The position numbers and the translations under genes were made by a program. The notes below the pieces were generated by a model. The model had not been told where the DNA came from. It made no database searches and saw only the letters and a program-made list of their open reading frames with translations. A stretch of 7,924 nucleotides of DNA from an uncultured Erysipelotrichaceae bacterium (GTDB taxonomy: Bacteria; Bacillota_I; Bacilli_A; Acholeplasmatales; Anaeroplasmataceae), in contig CACZRY010000206.1 of NCBI GenBank assembly GCA_902783745.1, forward strand, positions 1 to 7,924. Direction: 5' to 3'. Positions 1 through 6,993 of the stretch are shown here, one piece after another. The first letter of the stretch is position 1. Each line of letters starts with the position of its first letter.

Positions 1-605
1 AATAAGAAAACAAATGAATTTGTTGTACCATTATTATCATTTGAGAATAATGCATTAGCACCTGTAACAACATTGTATCTAATTAATTCATCACGAGCAT
101 CATACTTAGAAATATTTTCACCAACATCTTCTGTTTTAATTGATGAAGAAACTGACTTAATACCTAAATAGAATACATCATCTTTAGCAATACCACCAAG
201 AATTTGGTAGTCCTTATCGTTTAATTCAAAATGATATACAACACCAGTTGCTGCATTATCTTTACTATATACTGTAGCATCTACTACATAAAAAGTAGCA
301 CCTTTATATTCTTCTACTCTTTCTTCGCCGTTAATAGTAGTAGTCCAAGAACCATCTCTTGTTTCCTTAGTAACACTATCAATCTTTGCATATTCACCAT
401 CTAATGTTCTTAATGTATAATCAATATCATATGCTGCGATAGTATCGATTGAAGATAAGTCATCAGTTGTCTTATATGTATCGCCTTCCCTAACAGTTAA
501 AACGATACGCTGAACATCATAATAAAGTGGTGTAATAAGCATAAGTACAGCTGCTGCTATTAGTAAAACCAAATTTAGTATACGAAATCCTTTAGCTAAA
601 CCCAT
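1..605 (-). CDS. Single-pass membrane protein, unknown family (3' end cut by window edge)
   Basis: The frame is open from the ATG at 605 to the left edge, giving 201 codons, so the protein continues outside the window. The start is supported by an AGGAGG ribosome binding site (615-620) with a 9-nt spacer and by a near-consensus promoter upstream. The N-terminus MGLAKGFR is followed by a hydrophobic helix at about residues 9-28 (ILNLVLLIAAAVLMLITPLYY), which should act as an uncleaved signal anchor or first membrane span. The visible remainder, about 170 residues, is polar and rich in Asp, Thr, Val and Tyr (for example DGSWTTTINGEE at about residues 91-102). It looks like a beta-rich extracytoplasmic domain. 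I recognise no catalytic motif and no named family. The protein may have further membrane spans past the edge. It is separated from the next operon by 204 bp and is probably an independent transcription unit. Confidence 0.85.
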   Translation of the reverse strand, partial: MGLAKGFRILNLVLLIAAAVLMLITPLYYDVQRIVLTVREGDTYKTTDDLSSIDTIAAYDIDYTLRTLDGEYAKIDSVTKETRDGSWTTTINGEERVEEYKGATFYVVDATVYSKDNAATGVVYHFELNDKDYQILGGIAKDDVFYLGIKSVSSSIKTEDVGENISKYDARDELIRYNVVTGANALFSNDNNGTTNSFVFL

Positions 606-614
606 AAAATACTT

Positions 615-620
615 CCTCCT
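615..620 (-). promoter_or_regulatory. Ribosome binding site of the left-edge membrane protein
   Basis: A full AGGAGG reads on the minus strand 9 nt before the ATG at 605. It fixes that start for a gene whose 3' end is not visible. Confidence 0.85.
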
Positions 621-696
621 GTAACCTAAGCATTTCAAAAATATAAAATTATGTTTAAATATTTATCCCATATAAAACACAATTTATCTAATATGA

Positions 697-726
697 ATTA
701 TACAACAATATAAACAAGAATGTCAA
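697..726 (-). promoter_or_regulatory. Near-consensus vegetative sigma promoter for the left-edge membrane protein
   Basis: On the minus strand, a perfect -35 TTGACA (721-726) is separated by 18 bp from a perfect -10 TATAAT (697-702). Transcription would start near 690, giving a leader of about 84 nt before the ATG at 605. The leader is AT-rich and I see no convincing riboswitch or attenuator in it. Such a strong match suggests a well-expressed gene or one that depends on a repressor for control. CG-centred operator-like motifs lie just upstream. Confidence 0.8.
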
Positions 727-733
727 TATAAAA

Positions 734-802
734 GATAGCGCTTAAAATCAAAAAATAAAGCTTATTCCTTATTTTTGAAATCGTTTTACGAAAACGCTTA
801 TT
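734..802. promoter_or_regulatory. Cluster of CG-centred, LacI/CcpA-operator-like motifs (tentative)
   Basis: Three CG-centred elements stand out in otherwise CG-poor DNA: AGCGCT (737-742), CGTTTTACGAAAACG (782-796, a perfect 6-bp inverted repeat around ACG) and CGAAAACGCTTATT (789-802). The last matches the CcpA cre consensus TGWAARCGYTWNCW at all but two positions; the first fits with about three mismatches. They lie directly upstream of the -35 at 721-726. LacI-family regulators typically bind such sequences. The assignment is an inference from the pattern. The 782-796 repeat could instead be a small RNA hairpin at the end of the upstream operon. Confidence 0.3.
750..776. terminator. Weak AT-only hairpin, possible terminator of the minus-strand operon
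   Basis: AAAAATAA (751-758) and TTATTTTT (769-776) form an 8-bp inverted repeat around a 10-nt loop, 34 bp past the stop of the large minus-strand gene. Read on the minus strand, the stem ends in a T-run and is followed by TGATTTT, as in a rho-independent terminator. However, the stem has no G-C pairs, so it would be weak. The small CGTTTT/AAAACG hairpin at 782-796 could contribute. Placement after a three-gene operon and before a new promoter supports some terminator function. Confidence 0.35.
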
Positions 803-809
803 TATTTTA

Positions 810-3323
810 CTATCTTAAATATTTTTTATATTTCAATTTATAATATAATCCAATAATTTTATTACTTCTTGATATAAGTAATTCTACTATATATGTTTTA
901 TATCTACTTTTACTCTTATCATCAATATTATAATAACTAATTGCAAGTATGAATTCTTTTAATGTCTTATTATTATAATATTTAATTGATTCATTAAATA
1001 CATATCTATAATTATTATTAGAATATAGTGCTACATATGAAAACAAAAACATATATTTTTTATCACTATTATCCTTATAATAAGATACCATATATGACTT
1101 AACAACATCATTATTTATAATATTATTAAACACATTATGGAACATTAAAACAATACTATCTATATCATCATTATTTATAATATATAAGTTTATAGAATCA
1201 AATAAATATTTAATATATGCATTACTAAAAAAATCCTTATATCTATAATCTATATCAAAAGATTTTTCTAAATACTTACTAAAAAATTCTTTTCTATATA
1301 TATCATCATCTAAGCTCTTTTTTATTTTTAAACCTAAAGTTACAAGATTAAAAATAACCATTGCGTATTCTTCATCCTTCTTTAAGTCATTCGCAATAGA
1401 TACTAATTCTTTATAACAATAAGAATCATTTATAAATAATTCATAAGGATATTTATATAATTCCTGACTAATTCTTCTTATACAATCCTTATTAGACTTA
1501 AATGCTAAGCTCCTACCCTTAAAATATCTATTATAACATTCTATTAAAGCTTTAACCTTTAATTCATTAGATGTCATGCTATCTATATAAGAAAATAACT
1601 TATCCTTAAATACATAATCATCATTATTCAATGGATTAGAATAATAAACATTATATATTTCATCTAAAAAAGATATACTATTATCTTCAGTCATAGAATA
1701 CTTTTTAGAATCTGTATGAGATAAGAATCCCTTAAATCTATTATCATTTTCAATTAAGCCTCTTAATTTTAAATAGAATATTTCATTCTTTGATTCATGT
1801 ATTGCATATGCTTTATATAATTCATTTTGACTAATAATTATTCTAAATGCCTTATATAATATTTCAATAGAATCTCTTTCATCCATTTCTTCTATTAAAT
1901 CTAGGGTAAAATCTATTGTAATTCTATCAACAATTCTATGATCAGATACAATCATATCATTTAATACTTTATATATAATTCTTTTTTTAGCATATGAATT
2001 ATAATTATTAATTAAAGATAAAAACTTATTTAAATTAACCTTATCACTATCTATAATTAATTCCTTTAACATGTATTCTATATCTTTATTAGGTACAAGT
2101 GATATATTATTATATTTATTATCCCTTAATATAGAATCTAATAATAAATAACCTAAAGAGAAAGGAAATTTAAAATCTAATACTTTTTCATCAAATTTAT
2201 TATGTCTTTTTAAATAAAAATTATATTCTATTACATCAAATGGAATAGTTGATATAATTTTATCAAATGTAGTTAATACCTCACCATTAATATCAATACC
2301 AAATCTATATAAATTATGAAAATAAGCTTCAATAATATAATCATGAGATATATCTGTATATTTATATACATATTTAAATATAGGCAATATATCTAAATCT
2401 ATATTATATTTTTTCATAGAAACATATAATTGTTTAGATATAACTACATTATCACATTCCTCTTTTGAATCCATTATTGCGTATGACATATCTTTAGAGG
2501 ATGCAATTTTATTAAGCTCTATATTTTTAAAATAATATAGATTTAATGCTCTATCAAGTGGGATATTATATTTTAGGCTTAGCTTTTCAACAAGTGTTCT
2601 AAATTCTAATGCTTCACTTAATGATCTTCTTATTTTATCAGTTAATGTCTTTACATAATTAGATATATATGTATCTGGCATTATATTATTAATAAAATCT
2701 ACATATAATATATCTTCAGATGGTTTAACATCAAAGCTTCCTTGATATATTATTTTAGAATATGAAGAAATATTATTAATATCTCCACCATATGAGAATG
2801 TAATATCTTTAATATCATATTCTGGTATTATTAACGCAATCATATGAAACCAAAATGGAATATTATCTAATTTATCAGTAAATACAATTGTTTTATTTGT
2901 ATCCTTATAATCTAAGATTAATTGTAATAATGTATTAAAAGGAATAATATAATTATCAGTAAAGTAATTAGATATTATATCATCTGTTATAAACGTATTT
3001 ATATCTTCATTAGTAAATATATTAGAACCAATTAAATAAAAAGGATTAATAGTATAATTTGTATTATCAATGATATTACAAAAATATTCCATATCACCAT
3101 CAATAGATAACCCTTTTGGTAATACATTAACAATAAGAGAATAATCCTTTAATTTAACATATGATATTTTAAATATCTTATTATCATATGATAAAAAATC
3201 CTTATCATTCAAAAGGAAGGATAGATATTCCTTTAATTCATTCTTATATGGAATATCTATCCTTTCATTTTTAAATACTATACCATCTTTAGTTTTATAT
3301 GCAGTAATTGATATAACATCCAT
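810..3323 (-). CDS. Large (837 aa) protein of unassigned family, possibly GTPase-associated protein 1 (GAP1)-like
   Basis: This is the last gene of the three-gene operon. Its ATG overlaps the stop of the SGNH gene by one base (TAATG). Its only AGGAG (3340-3344) is 16 nt away, too far for normal spacing, so translational coupling is likely. The protein has no signal peptide or clear membrane span and is probably cytoplasmic. It is very rich in Ile, Asn, Lys, Tyr, Asp and Ser. Residues 1-110 look beta-rich, with VLPKGLSIDGDMEYF at about 67-81. Around residues 125-200, a segment reads as IPFNTLLQLILDY, KTIVFTDK, MIALIIPEYDIKDITFSYGG and KIIYQGS. This resembles the pattern I recall for the GAP1 middle domain (wall-to-wall 'LP...itFst' motif). 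The rest, about 230-837, looks largely alpha-helical with no recognisable catalytic motif. The GAP1 link is pattern memory, not a search result, and no GTPase gene is adjacent. Base composition is even more AT-biased than in the neighbours. The gene itself is certain; the family is not. Confidence 0.6.
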   Translation of the reverse strand: MDVISITAYKTKDGIVFKNERIDIPYKNELKEYLSFLLNDKDFLSYDNKIFKISYVKLKDYSLIVNVLPKGLSIDGDMEYFCNIIDNTNYTINPFYLIGSNIFTNEDINTFITDDIISNYFTDNYIIPFNTLLQLILDYKDTNKTIVFTDKLDNIPFWFHMIALIIPEYDIKDITFSYGGDINNISSYSKIIYQGSFDVKPSEDILYVDFINNIMPDTYISNYVKTLTDKIRRSLSEALEFRTLVEKLSLKYNIPLDRALNLYYFKNIELNKIASSKDMSYAIMDSKEECDNVVISKQLYVSMKKYNIDLDILPIFKYVYKYTDISHDYIIEAYFHNLYRFGIDINGEVLTTFDKIISTIPFDVIEYNFYLKRHNKFDEKVLDFKFPFSLGYLLLDSILRDNKYNNISLVPNKDIEYMLKELIIDSDKVNLNKFLSLINNYNSYAKKRIIYKVLNDMIVSDHRIVDRITIDFTLDLIEEMDERDSIEILYKAFRIIISQNELYKAYAIHESKNEIFYLKLRGLIENDNRFKGFLSHTDSKKYSMTEDNSISFLDEIYNVYYSNPLNNDDYVFKDKLFSYIDSMTSNELKVKALIECYNRYFKGRSLAFKSNKDCIRRISQELYKYPYELFINDSYCYKELVSIANDLKKDEEYAMVIFNLVTLGLKIKKSLDDDIYRKEFFSKYLEKSFDIDYRYKDFFSNAYIKYLFDSINLYIINNDDIDSIVLMFHNVFNNIINNDVVKSYMVSYYKDNSDKKYMFLFSYVALYSNNNYRYVFNESIKYYNNKTLKEFILAISYYNIDDKSKSRYKTYIVELLISRSNKIIGLYYKLKYKKYLR

Positions 3324-4801
3324 TATGCTTGAATGGCATCTCCTAACATCATAAATTCATAATTTGTTACTTTAATCATTACTCCTTTTACTGCATAAAA
3401 TCCACAGTATAAGAAATCTTTATCAATTGATGTAAGATCAAAATCTACTAAATTTAGGACATATTCTTTTCCATCAATTATTGTTTTAATATTTACAGCT
3501 TGTCCTAATCTTTCAATTTCACATGTAATTTTCATACCATTCTTAGGGTATCCTAGGAATGAATCATTAGTAAAATTAATTACTGTAGATGATTTACGAT
3601 AAAAATTAATATATGTGATATCATTTGCAGTACATAATCCTGTTGCGATATAAGGTGTTGCGATTGTAACATCATTTTCCACTTGGTTTATATAACAATC
3701 ATCTCTTAGCATTAATCCAAAAGCTTGTTGTGCTGATGGGTCTAGATATGTTACTTCTATATCACCTTTCATTTTGAAGTTCTTCTTGACAGATACTTGC
3801 TTAAATAAGAAAGACATTACATCCTTTGATGCATTAATTTTACCATATGGAGTTTTATTACCAATAATCATACATCCATTATCATCCATATAAGCATTGT
3901 AGCTTGAATTTTCTTTTATTGGTGATATTTCACATTCACCAAATGCTGTACCATAATAACCATTATTGCATTTGAAATGTGCTTTTGGAATGTAATTATT
4001 AAGATCAGGTGTCTTATATTCTCTTATCTTAAATAAAGGATTCATTACTAAATCTTTTTCAATAGTAGGTTCAATAAGTTCTATATCCTTAAGATATTTT
4101 GCTAATACTGATCCTGAATCTTTTACTAAAGATGCAATTATATATGATACATGCTTTGCACCAAGCATAGATAAATGTGTTTGGTCAACTGCTTTAATAT
4201 CAGGTAATATATTACCATTTTTATCCTTAACTCCATTAGTAATTGCATGATAATAAATCATCTTATCATATCCAACTTTTAACGCAAATTCTAATGTTTC
4301 TTTAGTTAAGTCTAGGACTTCAACACCAAGCTTTAATCCTAAATCTAATACATATTTCTGATAATTGCCATATTCTGTATCATGTATAGCCTTACCAGTA
4401 TATGAATCAGGAGTAATTCTTACTATAGGTGTTGCAAGAATAGGTGTTGCAGAAACACTTCTTGCAAGCTTAATATAATATTCATTTAGATAATATCCAA
4501 ATGATTTCTCATCAGTATAATCTAATCTAGCGTCAGTAAAACGCATTGGATCATCATATTTTTCATCATTATGACCAAATCCAATAAGAAGGATATCTCC
4601 TTCTTTTATATTTTCTTTTAAAATTCTATAATTATCATCCTTTAAAAATGATTTAGATGAACGACCAGATAAAGCTAAATTACAAACATTAATATTAAAA
4701 TATTCATTTAACTTTGTACCATATCCAAATCTTGGATAATAATAATTTGAATCATTAAATGATGATAATGTAGAATCACCTACAACAAATAAAGTTGCCA
4801 T
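3323..4801 (-). CDS. SGNH hydrolase, CE12 rhamnogalacturonan acetylesterase-like, with C-terminal beta-sandwich-like domain
   Basis: This 492-residue protein is a probable carbohydrate esterase removing acetyl or other acyl groups. All SGNH blocks are present: GDS with nucleophile Ser10 in block I, LALSGRSS with Gly46 in block II, GFGHND with Asn78 in block III, and DQTHLS with Asp206 and His209 in block V. The block V spacing and the GDSTLSSF start fit the CE12 rhamnogalacturonan acetylesterase group. After about residue 240, a second domain of roughly 250 residues (for example GLMLRDDCYI at about 363-372) is rich in predicted beta strands. It resembles the lectin-like beta-sandwich often appended to Firmicutes esterases and probably binds carbohydrate. 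There is no signal peptide: the first strand, FVVGDS, begins at residue 5, so the protein is predicted to be cytoplasmic, which is odd for a polysaccharide esterase. The start is confirmed by AAGGAG at 4809-4814 with a 7-nt spacer. It overlaps both operon neighbours by one base. Confidence 0.88.
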   Translation of the reverse strand: MATLFVVGDSTLSSFNDSNYYYPRFGYGTKLNEYFNINVCNLALSGRSSKSFLKDDNYRILKENIKEGDILLIGFGHNDEKYDDPMRFTDARLDYTDEKSFGYYLNEYYIKLARSVSATPILATPIVRITPDSYTGKAIHDTEYGNYQKYVLDLGLKLGVEVLDLTKETLEFALKVGYDKMIYYHAITNGVKDKNGNILPDIKAVDQTHLSMLGAKHVSYIIASLVKDSGSVLAKYLKDIELIEPTIEKDLVMNPLFKIREYKTPDLNNYIPKAHFKCNNGYYGTAFGECEISPIKENSSYNAYMDDNGCMIIGNKTPYGKINASKDVMSFLFKQVSVKKNFKMKGDIEVTYLDPSAQQAFGLMLRDDCYINQVENDVTIATPYIATGLCTANDITYINFYRKSSTVINFTNDSFLGYPKNGMKITCEIERLGQAVNIKTIIDGKEYVLNLVDFDLTSIDKDFLYCGFYAVKGVMIKVTNYEFMMLGDAIQA

Positions 4802-5904
4802 TATTCTTCTCCTTCATAAAGCTTAGATTTATGGCAGAATACTACATTTAGAGTAACTGTAATAATAGCTAAGCATAAATTGCTTAATATCTTTGCTAAA
4901 GGAATATATGCTTGTTCAAAATTAAACACTCTTGCGAATAATTCAACAAATATAATATCCATAACAACTATAATTAAGAATCTAATTATATAATTTGCTA
5001 ATAGATCCTTTCGTTTTAATATATACCTATTACCAAAACATATTCCAAGTCCATCTACTATTAATCCTGTAAGGACAGTAAAAAAGCCTGAAACTAAGGT
5101 AACAAATACTAAATATACACCATCAATACCTAAATATTTATAAAAGAAAAACCTTAGTAATGCGAACGCAATACTATTTACTATTAAACATAATAAAATA
5201 GGTATTAAATATTTAATTTGACATGATGTAATTCTTAAAAAATCCTTTACAGGACGGAAATGTGTACCTTTGTTTTCGTTAATATATATAGTCTTTATTG
5301 CAACCTCTCTAATAGGAATAGCTGCACGAATTGTTTCTGAAATCATGTTAATTTCATATTCATATCTTTCGCCTTTAATTGATAACATAAAATCAATTAA
5401 ATCACTTGAGAACGCACGAAGTCCTGTTTGAGTATCATAAATTCTTTCAGAAAATACAATTCTTGTTAACGCTCTTGAAACATTATTACCGAATTTAGAT
5501 TTCTTAGGAACATCTCCTTCAAACTTACGACTTCCCAAAACAAGCATACCTTGATTCTTTAAATAAAAATCATATACCTTCTTAATATCCTTAGGATGGT
5601 GTTGACCATCAGAATCTGCAGTAACAATAATGTATTTTTGTTCTAATGATTTAATATATTTAAAAGCTTCTTTTAAAGCGTAACCTTTTCCCATATTCTT
5701 ATCATATGAGATAAGATGACAATTCTTCATATCCTTAACTTCATCGAATATCTTCTTTGATTCTTCTTTTATTGAGCCATCATTTACAACAACAATTGTA
5801 AAATCATTCAACTCATTATTTAAATCATTTATTAACCCTATTAATTTTTCATCCGGTTCATATGCCGGAATTACAATTGCTAAATTAATTCTTGTCTCTT
5901 CCAT
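4801..5904 (-). CDS. GT2 family glycosyltransferase fused to a GtrA-like membrane domain
   Basis: This 367-residue protein is the first gene of the minus-strand operon. Residues 8-215 are a GT2 domain of the dolichyl-phosphate/polyprenyl-phosphate sugar synthase type. They include VIPAYEP (11-17), VVNDGS (39-44), the metal/nucleotide-binding ADSDGQH (96-102), GSRKF (124-128), the acceptor-region TQTGLRAF (158-165) and RYEYEI (180-185). Residues about 230-360 hold four hydrophobic segments (about 232-254, 263-285, 306-326 and 335-357) with GNRYILKR (291-298) between the second and third, as in GtrA/DPMS_2 domains. The likely reaction is transfer of a sugar from a nucleotide sugar to a polyprenyl phosphate at the inner face of the membrane. 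The GtrA part may help to flip or position the lipid-linked sugar. The ATG at 5904 is preceded by AAGGTG at 5910-5915 (5-nt spacer) and an extended -10 promoter. The exact sugar and the final glycan cannot be told from the sequence. Confidence 0.9.
   Translation of the reverse strand: MEETRINLAIVIPAYEPDEKLIGLINDLNNELNDFTIVVVNDGSIKEESKKIFDEVKDMKNCHLISYDKNMGKGYALKEAFKYIKSLEQKYIIVTADSDGQHHPKDIKKVYDFYLKNQGMLVLGSRKFEGDVPKKSKFGNNVSRALTRIVFSERIYDTQTGLRAFSSDLIDFMLSIKGERYEYEINMISETIRAAIPIREVAIKTIYINENKGTHFRPVKDFLRITSCQIKYLIPILLCLIVNSIAFALLRFFFYKYLGIDGVYLVFVTLVSGFFTVLTGLIVDGLGICFGNRYILKRKDLLANYIIRFLIIVVMDIIFVELFARVFNFEQAYIPLAKILSNLCLAIITVTLNVVFCHKSKLYEGEE
4809..4814 (-). promoter_or_regulatory. Ribosome binding site of the SGNH gene, inside the GT2 gene
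   Basis: AAGGAG on the minus strand lies within the last codons of the glycosyltransferase gene, 7 nt before the SGNH ATG. The SGNH gene can therefore initiate by itself as well as by coupling at the TAATG overlap. This differs from the downstream gene, whose Shine-Dalgarno is badly spaced. Confidence 0.75.
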
Positions 5905-5924
5905 AAAAACACCTTTATAAGATA

Positions 5925-5954
5925 ATTATATCACATCGACTATTTATATATCAA
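5925..5954 (-). promoter_or_regulatory. Promoter of the GT2-SGNH-large protein operon
   Basis: On the minus strand, -35 TTGATA (5949-5954) is 18 bp from a perfect -10 TATAAT (5925-5930), which is preceded by TGA, giving an extended -10. Transcription would start near 5918, leaving a leader of only about 14 nt that contains the AAGGTG ribosome binding site. The -35 overlaps the loop and arm of the inverted repeat at 5941-5963. Confidence 0.72.
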
Positions 5955-5963
5955 ATATAAATA
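5941..5963. repeat. Inverted repeat between divergent promoters, candidate operator
   Basis: TATTTATAT (5941-5949) and ATATAAATA (5955-5963) are perfect 9-bp arms around the spacer ATCAA. The element overlaps the -35 of the minus-strand promoter and ends 3 bp before the -35 of the plus-strand promoter, so one bound protein could affect both. The arms contain only A and T, and chance palindromes are common in such DNA, so this is a candidate only. Confidence 0.35.
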
Positions 5964-5966
5964 ACA

Positions 5967-5995
5967 TTGAAAAAAGTTATAAAATTTGTTAATAT
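5967..5995 (+). promoter_or_regulatory. Promoter of the alpha/beta hydrolase-deacetylase operon
   Basis: -35 TTGAAA (5967-5972) and -10 TAATAT (5990-5995) are separated by 17 bp. The start of transcription would be near 6002. The leader of about 23 nt contains AAAGGAG (6011-6017), 7 nt before the ATG at 6025. It is divergent from the promoter of the glycosyltransferase operon and the two are close enough for shared regulation. Confidence 0.65.
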
Positions 5996-6024
5996 TAATG
6001 TGATTTTTTTAAAGGAGATTACAT

Positions 6025-6993
6025 ATGAATCCATTAATTATTACTTTAATTATTGTAGGTGCACTTATACTTATAAGTGCGGCTATTGCGCCAGGAATTA
6101 TTATTCCATATAAGGTATCAAAGAAGGTTTATGTAAAACAATTTGTTAGAATAAACAAAGAAAAATGGGCAAGAGAATGTAGTGATACTACAAATGAAGA
6201 ACAGGTTATAATGTTCAATTATAGCTTAAAATTCTTTGATGAAAACAAGGATAAACATCAAAAACTACATTTAGTTAATGATGGTCTAAATTTATATGCA
6301 GACTATTTTGATTTTGGCTTTGATAAAACAGTATTATTATGTGCAGGAAGAGCGGAATGTAGCCTTTATGCATTATTCTATGCTGAACCATATATAAAAG
6401 CTGGATATAATATTTGTTCTATTGAATCAAGAGCTCATGGCGATAGTGATGGCAAAATAAATCACATTGGATTAAAAGAATACAAGGATGTATTAAAATG
6501 GATTAATTTACTTCATGATGAGCTTAACATGAAAGAAATAGTATTACATGGTATATGCATCGGTTCTGCAACATTAGTATATGCAGTAACTGATCCATCA
6601 TGTCCATCATATGTTAAATCACTTACAACAGATGGTCTTTATAAAGATTTCAAATCAACACTTGTAAAACATATTAAAGACACAGGACATCAAGCGTTCC
6701 CTTGTGCTGAATTTATATTACATAAGGTATCTAAGGATGCAGGAGTTAGTGCTTTAAAGCTTACTCCATATAATAGAGCTTCTTCTATTAAAATTCCTGT
6801 ATTAATGCTTCATTCTAAAATTGATAAGTTCTCAATTCCTAAAAAAGCTCAAGAAACATTTGATAAAATGACTAATTCACCTAATAAAAAGCTAGTATGG
6901 TTTGATAAAGGTGCACACTCACATATAAGAATTAATAATCAAGAAAAATATGATAATGAAATAATAGAATTCTTAAGAGGCACTCATGCATAA
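6025..6993 (+). CDS. Membrane-anchored alpha/beta hydrolase with Cys at the nucleophile position
   Basis: This 322-residue protein has a strong N-terminal hydrophobic helix (about residues 4-28, IITLIIVGALILISAAIAPG). The helix probably anchors it with the catalytic domain outside the membrane. The hydrolase fold follows: the strand KTVLLCAGRAE (101-111) in the place of the usual HG oxyanion-hole loop, ESRAHGDSDG (134-143), typical of Bacillus YqkD-like hydrolases, and the nucleophile elbow LHGICIGSAT (174-183). The elbow normally reads G-x-S-x-G, but here Cys178 (TGC, 6556-6558) replaces Ser. The rest of the triad appears intact: Asp267 in HSKIDKFSIP and His298 in GAHSH. Cys nucleophiles are known in dienelactone hydrolases, so activity is possible but altered. 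The start is secured by AAAGGAG with a 7-nt spacer. It overlaps the deacetylase gene by 8 bp. The substrate is unknown; an ester or acyl group of an envelope component is an inference from context. Confidence 0.85.
   Translation: MNPLIITLIIVGALILISAAIAPGIIIPYKVSKKVYVKQFVRINKEKWARECSDTTNEEQVIMFNYSLKFFDENKDKHQKLHLVNDGLNLYADYFDFGFDKTVLLCAGRAECSLYALFYAEPYIKAGYNICSIESRAHGDSDGKINHIGLKEYKDVLKWINLLHDELNMKEIVLHGICIGSATLVYAVTDPSCPSYVKSLTTDGLYKDFKSTLVKHIKDTGHQAFPCAEFILHKVSKDAGVSALKLTPYNRASSIKIPVLMLHSKIDKFSIPKKAQETFDKMTNSPNKKLVWFDKGAHSHIRINNQEKYDNEIIEFLRGTHA

Noticed and set aside
656..665. TAAATATTTA palindrome in the leader of the left-edge gene
   Set aside because: A 10-bp A/T-only palindrome is expected by chance here and has no placement that suggests a function.
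750..776. AAAAATAA/TTATTTTT hairpin as a strong terminator
   Set aside because: The stem contains only A-T pairs and inverted repeats of this kind are frequent in DNA this AT-rich. It is kept only as a weak candidate.
732..816. Distant 7-bp complementarity AAGATAG (732-738) / CTATCTT (810-816)
   Set aside because: The arms are short, 71 bp apart and not extended inward, and the right arm is inside the coding sequence of the large gene. Chance is the simplest explanation.
810..3323. Large AT-rich gene as a toxin or leucine-rich-repeat protein
   Set aside because: No repeating leucine pattern, secretion signal or toxin motif is visible. The Ile/Asn/Tyr/Lys richness follows from base composition.
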